From: a bacterium | GTDB taxonomy: Bacteria; Verrucomicrobiota; Kiritimatiellia; RFP12; UBA1067 | Direction of reading: 5' to 3' | NCBI GenBank assembly: GCA_025360845.1 | Contig: JANYBJ010000276.1 | Coordinates: 1 to 33,432, forward strand | Length of the DNA: 33,432 nucleotides | Shown here: piece after piece, positions 9,510 through 16,155 of the stretch | Layout of the letters: every line of letters begins with the position of its first letter | Numbering within the stretch: the first letter of the stretch is position 1 | Notes under the pieces: model-generated | What the model was told of the DNA's origin: nothing | Seen by the model: only the letters and a program-made list of their open reading frames with translations | The model's database searches: none | Program-made: the position numbers and the translations under genes

Positions 9510-9537
9510 TTGACAGTTACAATGCATCCGCTATACA
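9510..9537 (+). promoter_or_regulatory. Sigma70-like promoter of the restriction-like gene pair
   Basis: A perfect TTGACA (9510-9515) and TATACA (9532-9537, 4 of 6) are separated by 16 bp. Transcription would start near 9544 and give a leader of about 130 nt before ATG 9673. That leader contains two tiny overlapping ORFs (9560-9604 and 9601-9651). Confidence 0.55.
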
Positions 9538-9672
9538 GTGTTTGCTACGGTGAAAAACGATGTGGAGTAGCGGCGACATACGTTCCGAGGATTCTTGGTT
9601 ATGACCTATGTTGAGCGAATTAATACGGAATTGGTTGTACCCAAGAAGTAAAGCCACAGGCAAGATGGCATC

Positions 9673-10419
9673 ATGGCATTAAATCATACAGACAAAACAA
9701 CGCTAGCCGGTTTGTACCTGTCACTCTTTGACAAGCGGGCATTGTCTGCATTGGGGTGCTCCGGCGTTTGGCAAGCCTTTAATATTCTTGGATATGCTTT
9801 GGGCGCTAGCCCGGCTTCTATCAAGAACTATCGCGATGAATTTGATCACGAAGTTCGTAAAACTACACCCTCTCACCCGCGTGAAGGATGGAAGCGCCCA
9901 TTAAAGACTCGTTCCCAAAAAGTATATGACCAATTTTCGTCCTTAGGCTTAAGTGATTTTACCGACTTGATCAAAGGCTTTCTGCTTCCATCGTATGAAA
10001 AAGAAAAACTGGTTACAGGAGTAACAAAACAAAGTGGCGTTCCGAATATTGCCCAGCGACTCATGACTGGACATGCTGCGGAGGCATATTTCAAAATTCA
10101 TTTTGAAAAAATACCAGCCTTTAGTAATTATCAAGTTGAAGACGTCACGTCATGCGGATGTGGCTACGATTTTCACTTGTCTTGTCATTCTGATTTCTAC
10201 TGCGTAGAGGTTAAGGGTCTTGGTTCAAACTCCGGATCTATAATGATGACGGATAAGGAATACGCTGTCGCAGGGGAGATCAGAGATCGATATTGCCTTT
10301 TCGTTGTGCGTAACTTTCAGCGTACGCCAGCACATACAACACTTTTTGATCCTGTCGCAAGCACTCTTCTGTTCACGCCACAGACACGTATCGTGACAAG
10401 TTATGTTGCCTATCTTTAA
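9673..10419 (+). CDS. PD-(D/E)XK (DUF3883-like) restriction endonuclease-like protein
   Basis: The protein has 248 aa and no signal peptide. Residues 10-100 resemble, from memory, an N-terminal domain recurring in restriction-type proteins (LAGLYLSLFDKRAL, LGYALGASPASIKNYRDEFD, then a GWKRP segment). The C-terminal half has a nuclease-like core: GYDFHL (Asp166), 12 residues, then VEVKG (Glu179, Lys181). This is the D-(x)n-ExK signature of PD-(D/E)XK enzymes and of the DUF3883 group. Base composition is near half G+C, clearly lower than the flanking genes, which suggests acquisition by transfer. The start has only a weak ribosome site. The next gene follows after 21 bp on the same strand, so the two probably act together. 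No methyltransferase accompanies them. Function as a DNA-cleaving defence component is inferred. Confidence 0.65.
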   Translation: MALNHTDKTTLAGLYLSLFDKRALSALGCSGVWQAFNILGYALGASPASIKNYRDEFDHEVRKTTPSHPREGWKRPLKTRSQKVYDQFSSLGLSDFTDLIKGFLLPSYEKEKLVTGVTKQSGVPNIAQRLMTGHAAEAYFKIHFEKIPAFSNYQVEDVTSCGCGYDFHLSCHSDFYCVEVKGLGSNSGSIMMTDKEYAVAGEIRDRYCLFVVRNFQRTPAHTTLFDPVASTLLFTPQTRIVTSYVAYL

Positions 10420-10440
10420 CCACGGGAACAGAAACGAACA

Positions 10441-11457
10441 ATGCGGATGAGTGTCATGGCGAGCGAACTTGACGGTATGAAGTTAGCAACAATAGCTTTG
10501 ACCGCTCGTTTGGCGGTGTGGGCGCGGGAAAACCGGATGCTGACACCGGGAGCGGTGTGTGTGTTTCTGGTCGTCACTAGGCATGCGCTGAGGTTGGGTC
10601 TTCCTCTGGATGCTGAATTCCTGCTGACCGGCAGGGGCGGACAGATTCTCGATTTGGGCAAACGGACTGTGCAGTCCATCCTTGCTGAGTACGGCGTGAC
10701 GCACGTTCTTGCTGCCGCCGGAGGACGGACCAGCCGCGGCAATGTACGCAATATGCGGGTGTATGTGGCATGGCTCAACGCGAATGCGTCTAATTTAAAT
10801 TTGGCGGCGATTGAGCGTTGGTGGGTCGGTGTCGCGGAGAGAACCGCACCGTATCAACCGCGATTACGTTTGTCAGTTAACCACAAGCTATCACTCCGCA
10901 CGGCATTGCGAAAGTTGTTAACGCAGGCTGAGGCCGGATCGCATTGCTCAAATAATCCTGTAATCCTGTCAAAAAATCGGGACAATGCCATTGACGCGAA
11001 ACCGTGCAGGTTAGCTGAGAAAGTTATTAAACATCTCGTCGGTGCCAAGTTGGAACTGGTGCTGTGCCGTGAAGTGGAGGCACATGGGGCATTCGTGGCA
11101 GACAGCGTTACGGATCGGCAGGGGGATTACCGGATCGAGGATGTGGTGATCCACGTAACGACCAGCCCGGGCGAGGCGTTGTTGCGCAAATGCTCCGACA
11201 ATCTGGATCAGGGCTTGCGGCCGCTGGTCATCACCACTTTCAAGAATGTGGCCGTTGCGGAGACCATGGCCGAAAACGCTGGCGTCGCGGGACGGGTGGA
11301 GTTCTTTGACGTGGAGCAATTCGTGGCTTCCAATATCCTCGAGTTGTCGAAGTTCTCTGCGTCTGGACGCAAGGTCACTGTGCAGGACCTAATCGCGCGG
11401 TACAATCGGCTGGCTGGATGCGAGAACAACCCAGGGCTTCTTATCAAAGGCGCTTGA
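10441..11457 (+). CDS. DUF4928-family protein, restriction-associated
   Basis: The protein has 338 aa. Its sequence matches my memory of DUF4928 proteins: a GGRTSRGNVRNMRVYVAWLN segment near residue 95, a W-rich helix (AIERWWVGVAER), then HLVGAKLELVL, GDYRIEDVVIHVTT (residues 228-241) and FFDVEQFVASNI. Asp229, Glu233, Asp234 and His238 in the GDYRIEDVVIHV strand pair could be a degenerate nuclease site, but this is inference. DUF4928 genes are commonly found in type II restriction-modification loci next to cytosine methyltransferases; here the only partner is the DUF3883-like gene upstream. Composition is intermediate between that gene and the chromosome. The start at 10441 has no strong ribosome site, and in-frame ATGs lie at 10447 and 10456, so the start is uncertain by a few codons. 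Confidence 0.72.
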   Translation: MRMSVMASELDGMKLATIALTARLAVWARENRMLTPGAVCVFLVVTRHALRLGLPLDAEFLLTGRGGQILDLGKRTVQSILAEYGVTHVLAAAGGRTSRGNVRNMRVYVAWLNANASNLNLAAIERWWVGVAERTAPYQPRLRLSVNHKLSLRTALRKLLTQAEAGSHCSNNPVILSKNRDNAIDAKPCRLAEKVIKHLVGAKLELVLCREVEAHGAFVADSVTDRQGDYRIEDVVIHVTTSPGEALLRKCSDNLDQGLRPLVITTFKNVAVAETMAENAGVAGRVEFFDVEQFVASNILELSKFSASGRKVTVQDLIARYNRLAGCENNPGLLIKGA

Positions 11458-11605
11458 TCCAGCCATACTGTCCGGCAGGATATGTCGGATTGTTTCCTCT
11501 GGAAACGGTCGCAACTTTGAAGTTTGCGCCAAAGGTGAAAAACAGGCGATCATACTCGATCAAAATCCGGTAACCGGAGGAGCCGATGTCGCTGGAATTC
11601 TTATA
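11444..11605 (-). pseudogene. Possible 3' remnant of a lost gene
   Basis: The 143 bp between the DUF4928 gene and the radical SAM gene read, on the minus strand, as about 50 uninterrupted codons with protein-like hydrophobic alternation (SGYRILIEYDRLFFTFGANF...) ending in TGA at 11444. There is no start codon in this piece, and upstream it runs into the end of the radical SAM gene in another frame. I do not recognise the family. It may be a decayed C-terminus left when the restriction-like islet arrived, or chance. Confidence 0.2.
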
Positions 11606-13319
11606 GGCGCGCGGCGGGCGCGAGAATATCCTTCTGCTCCTGCTTGGCGCGCAGGCCGCGCGTTACGTGGGCGGGGCAGCCGGTGAAGGGGTTGATGCCG
11701 GTGTAGTACATCGCGGTGGACCAGGTCGACGGGGTGGGCGTGAAGATCTGCACCTGCTCCGGCGAGAGGTGCAGCTCTTGGGAGGCGAAGCGCTTGAGTG
11801 CCCGCATGTCGTCGTCGCCGCACTCGGGATGCGCGGCGATGAAATAGTAGGTGAGGAACTGCTTCAGCCCATGCTTTTTGTTGGCGCTGTCGAAGAGTTC
11901 CTTGAAACTCATCAACGCATCGGTGTGGGGTTTCCCCATGGCGTCCAGCACCCGCTTTTCGGAGTGTTCGGGCGCGAGCTTGAGCTGGCCCGAGACATGG
12001 TGCGCCGCCAGTTCATCCACGTAGCGTGCGCCGTTGTGCTTGTCGGCGGCGATCAGGTCGGGCCGGATGCCTGAGGCCACAAAGACCTTGCGCACGCCGG
12101 GTGTGTGGCGGAGTTTCTTCAGCAGCTCCAGTTGCGGCGCGTGGTTGGGCGCGAGCGCGTGGCAGCAGGAGGGGAACAGGCAGCGCTTGTCGGGGCAGGC
12201 TCCATGCCTGATTTTGCGCTCGCACTCGAAGCCGTACATATTCGCGGTGGGCCCGCCGACGTCCTGCATGATGCCGGTGAACTTCGAGTGGCGCGTCATG
12301 CGGTGCGCCTCCTCGAGGACCGATGACTCCGAGCGGCTGACCACGCGGCGGCCTTGGTGCATGGCGATGGCGCAGAAGTTGCATTCGCCGTAGCAGCCGC
12401 GGTGCGTGGTGAGCGAGAACCGGATGGTGTCGAGCGCGCGGACCTTGCCTTTGGCGGCGTGGCACGGGTGGGCGTCGAGCATGAAGGGCAGGGCATAGAC
12501 CGCGTCGAGATCGGCTGACGAGATCGGCAGGTCGGGCGGATTGTGGACGAGGCAGCGTGTGTCCACGCGCTGCAGCAGCGGTTTGGCCGTACGCGGCTCC
12601 TGGTTCGCCGCGAAGATCCGGAACATGTCGAGGAAGGCGGCCCGGCCGGCGTCGGTGGGCGCGGCCACGGCGTCGAAGTCCGGGAGGTTGAGCGCGCCTT
12701 GCGGCAGCGCATCGGAAGTCGCGGGCAAGGCGTAACAGAGGCCGCGCAGGGTCCGCCATTCCTGAGCGGCCCGCAGCGCGTGGGCCAGTGAGGTGACTGT
12801 GCGCTCGGCCATGCCGTAGACGAGAATGTCGGCCTTGGCGTCGAAGAGCAGCGGGCGGCGCACGGTGTCTGACCAGAAGTCGTAGTGGGCGACCCGGCGC
12901 AGGCTGGCTTCAATGCCGCCGATGACGATGGGCTTGCAGGGCTTGAAGGCCGAGCGGATCAGGTTGCAGTAGGCGATCACCGCGCGGTCAGGCCGGGCCG
13001 TGTTCTCGCCGCCGGGGGTGAAGTCGTCCTGATGGCGCTTCTTGCACGTGGCGGTATAGTTGGCGACCATGGAGTCGACGCAACCGCCCGAGACGCCCCA
13101 AAAGAGACGCGGCTGACCGAGCCGCCGGATGTCGTCTGGCGAGGTGATGTCCGGCTGGGCGATGATCGCGACACGGAAACCCGCAGACGTCAAGACGCGC
13201 CCAATAACCGCGACGCCCGAGAAGGGCGAGTCGATGTAGGCGTCGCCGGAGACCAGGATCACGTCTGGCGCGTCCCAGCCGAGGCGCTCGATTTCTGCGG
13301 GTGTGCAAGGAAGAAACAT
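11601..13319 (-). CDS. YgiQ-family radical SAM protein
   Basis: From ATG 13319 the protein has 572 aa (the open frame extends to a TTG at 13355, but that stretch carries the promoter). The N-terminal half is the YgiQ/UPF0313 domain, with VILVSGDAYIDSPFSG near the start, GVSGGCVDSMVANYTA, and GGIEASLRRVAHYDFWSD. The radical SAM cluster motif is HRGCYGECNFC, with Cys309, Cys313 and Cys316 to bind a 4Fe-4S cluster and S-adenosylmethionine. It is followed by DVGGPTANMYG and a Cys-rich CPDKRCLFPSCC segment. The family is conserved but of unknown reaction. The C-terminus stops soon after NPFTGCPAHV, so it is slightly shorter than many YgiQ proteins. No Shine-Dalgarno precedes the start; see the promoter entry. 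Confidence 0.88.
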   Translation of the reverse strand: MFLPCTPAEIERLGWDAPDVILVSGDAYIDSPFSGVAVIGRVLTSAGFRVAIIAQPDITSPDDIRRLGQPRLFWGVSGGCVDSMVANYTATCKKRHQDDFTPGGENTARPDRAVIAYCNLIRSAFKPCKPIVIGGIEASLRRVAHYDFWSDTVRRPLLFDAKADILVYGMAERTVTSLAHALRAAQEWRTLRGLCYALPATSDALPQGALNLPDFDAVAAPTDAGRAAFLDMFRIFAANQEPRTAKPLLQRVDTRCLVHNPPDLPISSADLDAVYALPFMLDAHPCHAAKGKVRALDTIRFSLTTHRGCYGECNFCAIAMHQGRRVVSRSESSVLEEAHRMTRHSKFTGIMQDVGGPTANMYGFECERKIRHGACPDKRCLFPSCCHALAPNHAPQLELLKKLRHTPGVRKVFVASGIRPDLIAADKHNGARYVDELAAHHVSGQLKLAPEHSEKRVLDAMGKPHTDALMSFKELFDSANKKHGLKQFLTYYFIAAHPECGDDDMRALKRFASQELHLSPEQVQIFTPTPSTWSTAMYYTGINPFTGCPAHVTRGLRAKQEQKDILAPAARL

Positions 13320-13326
13320 GGGGGGC

Positions 13327-13355
13327 AGTATACTCCGTTCCGGCCGCGCGGTCAA
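13327..13355 (-). promoter_or_regulatory. Promoter implying a leaderless ygiQ mRNA
   Basis: On the minus strand TTGACC (13350-13355, 5 of 6) and TATACT (13327-13332, 5 of 6) are exactly 17 bp apart. Only 7 nt separate the -10 element from ATG 13319, so transcription should begin at or within 1-2 nt of the start codon. Confidence 0.6.
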
Positions 13356-13404
13356 AAATGACGGACCGCAGGGTCCCGCCGACTCGACACTCGTTCCCAG
13401 GAAA

Positions 13405-14424
13405 CTACGTGAGTGTTTCTACCGAAAGCTTGAGAAAGGTCTCGGTTTTTTCGCCGACGGCGAGCTGGCGCAAAAGCCCGCGCTTGGCGATCTTCTCTTG
13501 TCCTTCCGGATAACAGTTCGCGGGTTCGAGCCCCACGACGTACTCACCCTGCCCCATCATTTTCCACTGCACGAGGTACGGCAACTCGTTCACGCGATAG
13601 GTCACGTTGAAGGCGAGCCCCAGCCGCCGGTTCACCAGCCGCATCGCGGCCAGGCCTTGCCCGTCCGCAGGCTGCGTGTGGTAGTAGACCTGCTCGCGGA
13701 AGCCGGGGATGGGAGCGGTGATCTTCGGCCAGTCGGCCAGACCGCTTGCGGCGTGATCGTTTTGCGGGGTGACCTCGTGCGGCGGGGCTTCGAGCACCGC
13801 GCCGTCGTCGACCAGCGGCCACCCCAGGTTGAGGTGGTAGAGCAGCATGAAAGGCGAAGGGGCATAGCCCTGATTCTCGATCGTGTCGCGGACCGTGATG
13901 GAGGCCTCGCCGAGAGCGGTTTCGATGTGCCGGGTCAGGGCGAGCTTCTCGCCGAAGACCTTGCTCTGGCGCACACGTCCGCTGGCCGTCAGCGCATAGA
14001 CGCCCTCTTTTGTCCATCCGGCTGTGGTGTTGACGTCCTCGGCAGGCGTGTGGCTCAGGCGCCCGTGCAGCCCGTGACTCTCCCCGTTAACGGTATTCGG
14101 CCCGCCCACGTTGGTCAGGCCGCAGCCGGTCAGCAGGCCGCCGCCCCACGTCCGCAACCACTCCAAGCCATCCGCGTCATAGAACTGCGGCGCGACCTCT
14201 TGGCTGCAAGAGACCCAGGCCAGCGGCGTCCCTTTGTAATACGCCTGTCCGATGTCCATGCCGCGGTCGGGGTAGACCGTGAAGGAGAGCCCGCTGCCGT
14301 TGTTGACTTCCAGCACGCGGGCGCCGCGTCCCTTGCCGTCATCCGACACCAGGCGGCGCACGGAAGCCACTTGTGCCATGTGTCCCACGCGGGGGAGCAG
14401 AAAAGCAGGATTCGATGTGTTCAT
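13405..14424 (-). CDS. DUF4432 aldose 1-epimerase-like protein
   Basis: The protein has 339 aa from ATG 14424, chosen because AAGGTG lies 6 nt upstream; a GTG at 14439 would overlap the stop of the thioredoxin gene instead. It matches the DUF4432 branch of the galactose-mutarotase fold: VNNGSGLSFTVYPDRGMDIG near residue 45, LLTGCGLTNVGGP, HGLHGRLSHTPA (candidate catalytic His residues), PFMLLYHLNLGWPL and VGLEPANCYPEGQ near the C-terminus. Members interconvert sugar anomers or bind modified sugars; this one has no signal peptide and should act in the cytoplasm. It lies 11 bp downstream of the thioredoxin gene on the same strand and is probably co-transcribed with it. Confidence 0.82.
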   Translation of the reverse strand: MNTSNPAFLLPRVGHMAQVASVRRLVSDDGKGRGARVLEVNNGSGLSFTVYPDRGMDIGQAYYKGTPLAWVSCSQEVAPQFYDADGLEWLRTWGGGLLTGCGLTNVGGPNTVNGESHGLHGRLSHTPAEDVNTTAGWTKEGVYALTASGRVRQSKVFGEKLALTRHIETALGEASITVRDTIENQGYAPSPFMLLYHLNLGWPLVDDGAVLEAPPHEVTPQNDHAASGLADWPKITAPIPGFREQVYYHTQPADGQGLAAMRLVNRRLGLAFNVTYRVNELPYLVQWKMMGQGEYVVGLEPANCYPEGQEKIAKRGLLRQLAVGEKTETFLKLSVETLT

Positions 14425-14435
14425 GCTACGCACCT

Positions 14436-15302
14436 TCACTTGTTCTCGATCAGGGTGGACAAGTCCTTTTCAAGCGTGGCGATCTCATCGCGCCAGGCAT
14501 TGAATTTCTTCGTGTTTTCGTCGTTTTTCTCCGGCCTCGTCGCGATCCAGGTTTTGAGTTCGGCATTGACCGCGGTCAGGCGGGCATTTTTCGCGCGGTA
14601 AGCGTCGGCCTTCTCTTTCGGCAGTTTGGCGAGGCGAGCCTCGAGGCGGATGTCGTCGAGCCGTTTCTCCTGGTCGTCGATGCTCTTGTCGAGTTCTTCG
14701 CTCTTCTTCTCAAAAGAGGCCTTCAGGTTCTTCAGCTCCGTCTCGGCTTCGGTCTTTTTCTTTGTGGCGGCGCGATAGTCCTGCGCGGTCTTTTCAGGCA
14801 GGGATTTCAGCAGCGCGTCTATCTCGGCGGCGCGGTTCCCGAGCAGGTTCTTGATGCTGCCGATGAACTTCTCGGGGGAAATCTCCTGATCGGCCCCGAG
14901 CTGGCCCAGCTTGGTCTGACCGTCATCGTCCAGCACGATGTAAGTGGGGTAGCCCTCGACGCCATAGCTTTCCGAGAGGCTCTTGTTGCGGGCCACGAAC
15001 TTATCGGGAACGAGTGTTTTGTCATTGGGGAAGTCGATCCAAACGAGGACGAGGTTGTCCTTCGCGTAAGCGCCCCATGCGTCTTTCGAGAAGACCTCTT
15101 TGTCCATGTGCTTGCACCAGCCGCACCAGTCCGAACCGGTGAAGTTGAGCAGCAGGGGAAGTTTCTTTTCGGCGGCCACTTTCTTGGCGGCGTCCATATC
15201 CATGGTCCACTGTCCGGGGACCGCGCCCTCGGTGGCGGGTTTCTCGGCGGCAGCGGCGGCAAGCGTGAGCAAAGAGGCGAGGCAGGCAATACCGGTCTTC
15301 AT
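14436..15302 (-). CDS. Secreted thioredoxin-like protein with C-terminal coiled coil
   Basis: The protein has 288 aa with AAAGGAG 5 nt before ATG 15302 and a signal peptide (residues 1-19). The thioredoxin fold (about 30-155) has the redox motif WCGWC (Cys60, Cys63) and a cis-proline loop GYPT (Pro119), as in the periplasmic thioredoxin_7 type. Residues about 165-285 are almost entirely charged heptad-like helix rich in Lys and Glu, predicted by eye as a long coiled coil. It is probably an extracytoplasmic disulfide reductase or holder of redox partners; the partner is unknown. It is the first gene of a two-gene unit with the DUF4432 protein. Confidence 0.85.
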   Translation of the reverse strand: MKTGIACLASLLTLAAAAAEKPATEGAVPGQWTMDMDAAKKVAAEKKLPLLLNFTGSDWCGWCKHMDKEVFSKDAWGAYAKDNLVLVWIDFPNDKTLVPDKFVARNKSLSESYGVEGYPTYIVLDDDGQTKLGQLGADQEISPEKFIGSIKNLLGNRAAEIDALLKSLPEKTAQDYRAATKKKTEAETELKNLKASFEKKSEELDKSIDDQEKRLDDIRLEARLAKLPKEKADAYRAKNARLTAVNAELKTWIATRPEKNDENTKKFNAWRDEIATLEKDLSTLIENK

Positions 15303-15399
15303 AAGGACTCCTTTGGGTTGGCGTAAGCTTTACCTATAAACACAATATGGTAATAGGGTATCGATTTGAGCCCGGTTTGCCAACTTCTTTCGGACTGGC

Positions 15400-15428
15400 C
15401 AACAACCCCACATGAACAAGTGTGGGTT
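15400..15428. repeat. Inverted repeat in the thioredoxin-rnhB divergent gap
   Basis: CCCACA-TGAACAAG-TGTGGG lies within a longer imperfect AACCC(C)ACA/TGTGGGTT pairing. It is followed by the direct repeat TATGCGTTGG, present twice (about 15430-15439 and 15443-15452) and overlapping the rnhB -35 element. It may be an operator for one or both divergent genes. Confidence 0.35.
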
Positions 15429-15448
15429 ATATGCGTTGGTTTTATGCG

Positions 15449-15477
15449 TTGGATCACCGATGCTGTTTTGATATAGT
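15449..15477 (+). promoter_or_regulatory. Sigma70-like promoter of rnhB
   Basis: TTGGAT (15449-15454) and TATAGT (15472-15477, 5 of 6) are 17 bp apart. Predicted transcription start is near 15484, leaving a leader of about 24 nt that carries AAGGAG and a 4-codon ORF at 15500-15514. Confidence 0.6.
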
Positions 15478-15507
15478 TTCAAAATAAAGGAGTGAGGGAA
15501 TGAGCCG

Positions 15508-16155
15508 ATGCTGACGTTTGAGAAAAAGGTGTGGTCAAAGTTCCCGGATATCGTCCTCGCGGGTGTGGACGAGGCGGGCCGCGGCTGTCTCGCCGGTCCT
15601 GTGGTCGCCGCTGCTGTGGTGATCGCTCCTGAGCTGGCTGAATCTTTGTATGCGTCCGAGCTGGCCGGGTTGACCGATTCCAAGCAGCTCACCGCTGCCC
15701 GGCGCGAGGCATTTTTTGCACTCCTCAACGGAACGCCGGGCGTCTTCGCATCGACGGGCTGGTGCTCTGCCAAAGAGATCGACGAGGTCAATATCCTGGT
15801 GGCCACGCATCGCGCCATGCGGCGTGCGGTGGAGGGCCTGTCCATGAAGGCCGAACATGTGCTGGTGGACGGTCTGCCGGTGAAAGGGCTGCCGTGCCCC
15901 TCCACGGCGATCGTCAAGGGCGACGGCAAAAGCCTGCTGATCGCGGCGGCGAGCGTGGTCGCGAAAGTCTCCCGCGACCACTACATGAAGAAATTGGACG
16001 CGAAGTATCCTCAGTACGGCTTCGCCGTGAACAAAGGCTACGGTGTGAATGCCCACATGGCCGCGCTCTTCAAATACGGCTCGTGCCCCGAGCACCGCCA
16101 CACCTTCCGTCCCGTCCAGGACGCCGACCAGAAGCTCCCCGGCTTCGAGTTCTGA
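15508..16155 (+). CDS. rnhB: Ribonuclease HII
   Basis: The protein has 215 aa. It cleaves the RNA strand of RNA-DNA hybrids and single ribonucleotides in DNA in the cytoplasm. The family signature GVDEAGRGCLAGPVV opens the protein (Asp21, Glu22), the third acidic residue is Asp121 (VLVDGLPV) and the fourth is Asp157 (AKVSRDHYM); the C-terminus has NKGYGVNAH and HRHTFRPV. Length is normal. The ATG at 15508 overlaps a 4-codon ORF (ATG 15500, TGA at 15512-15514) that has the better-spaced AAGGAG site, so translation may be coupled. The 3' end overlaps the convergent addA-like gene by 86 bp. Confidence 0.95.
   Translation: MLTFEKKVWSKFPDIVLAGVDEAGRGCLAGPVVAAAVVIAPELAESLYASELAGLTDSKQLTAARREAFFALLNGTPGVFASTGWCSAKEIDEVNILVATHRAMRRAVEGLSMKAEHVLVDGLPVKGLPCPSTAIVKGDGKSLLIAAASVVAKVSRDHYMKKLDAKYPQYGFAVNKGYGVNAHMAALFKYGSCPEHRHTFRPVQDADQKLPGFEF

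Noticed and set aside
13303..14601. 432-aa plus-strand open frame
   Set aside because: It spans the DUF4432 gene and parts of both neighbours on the opposite strand; not protein-like.
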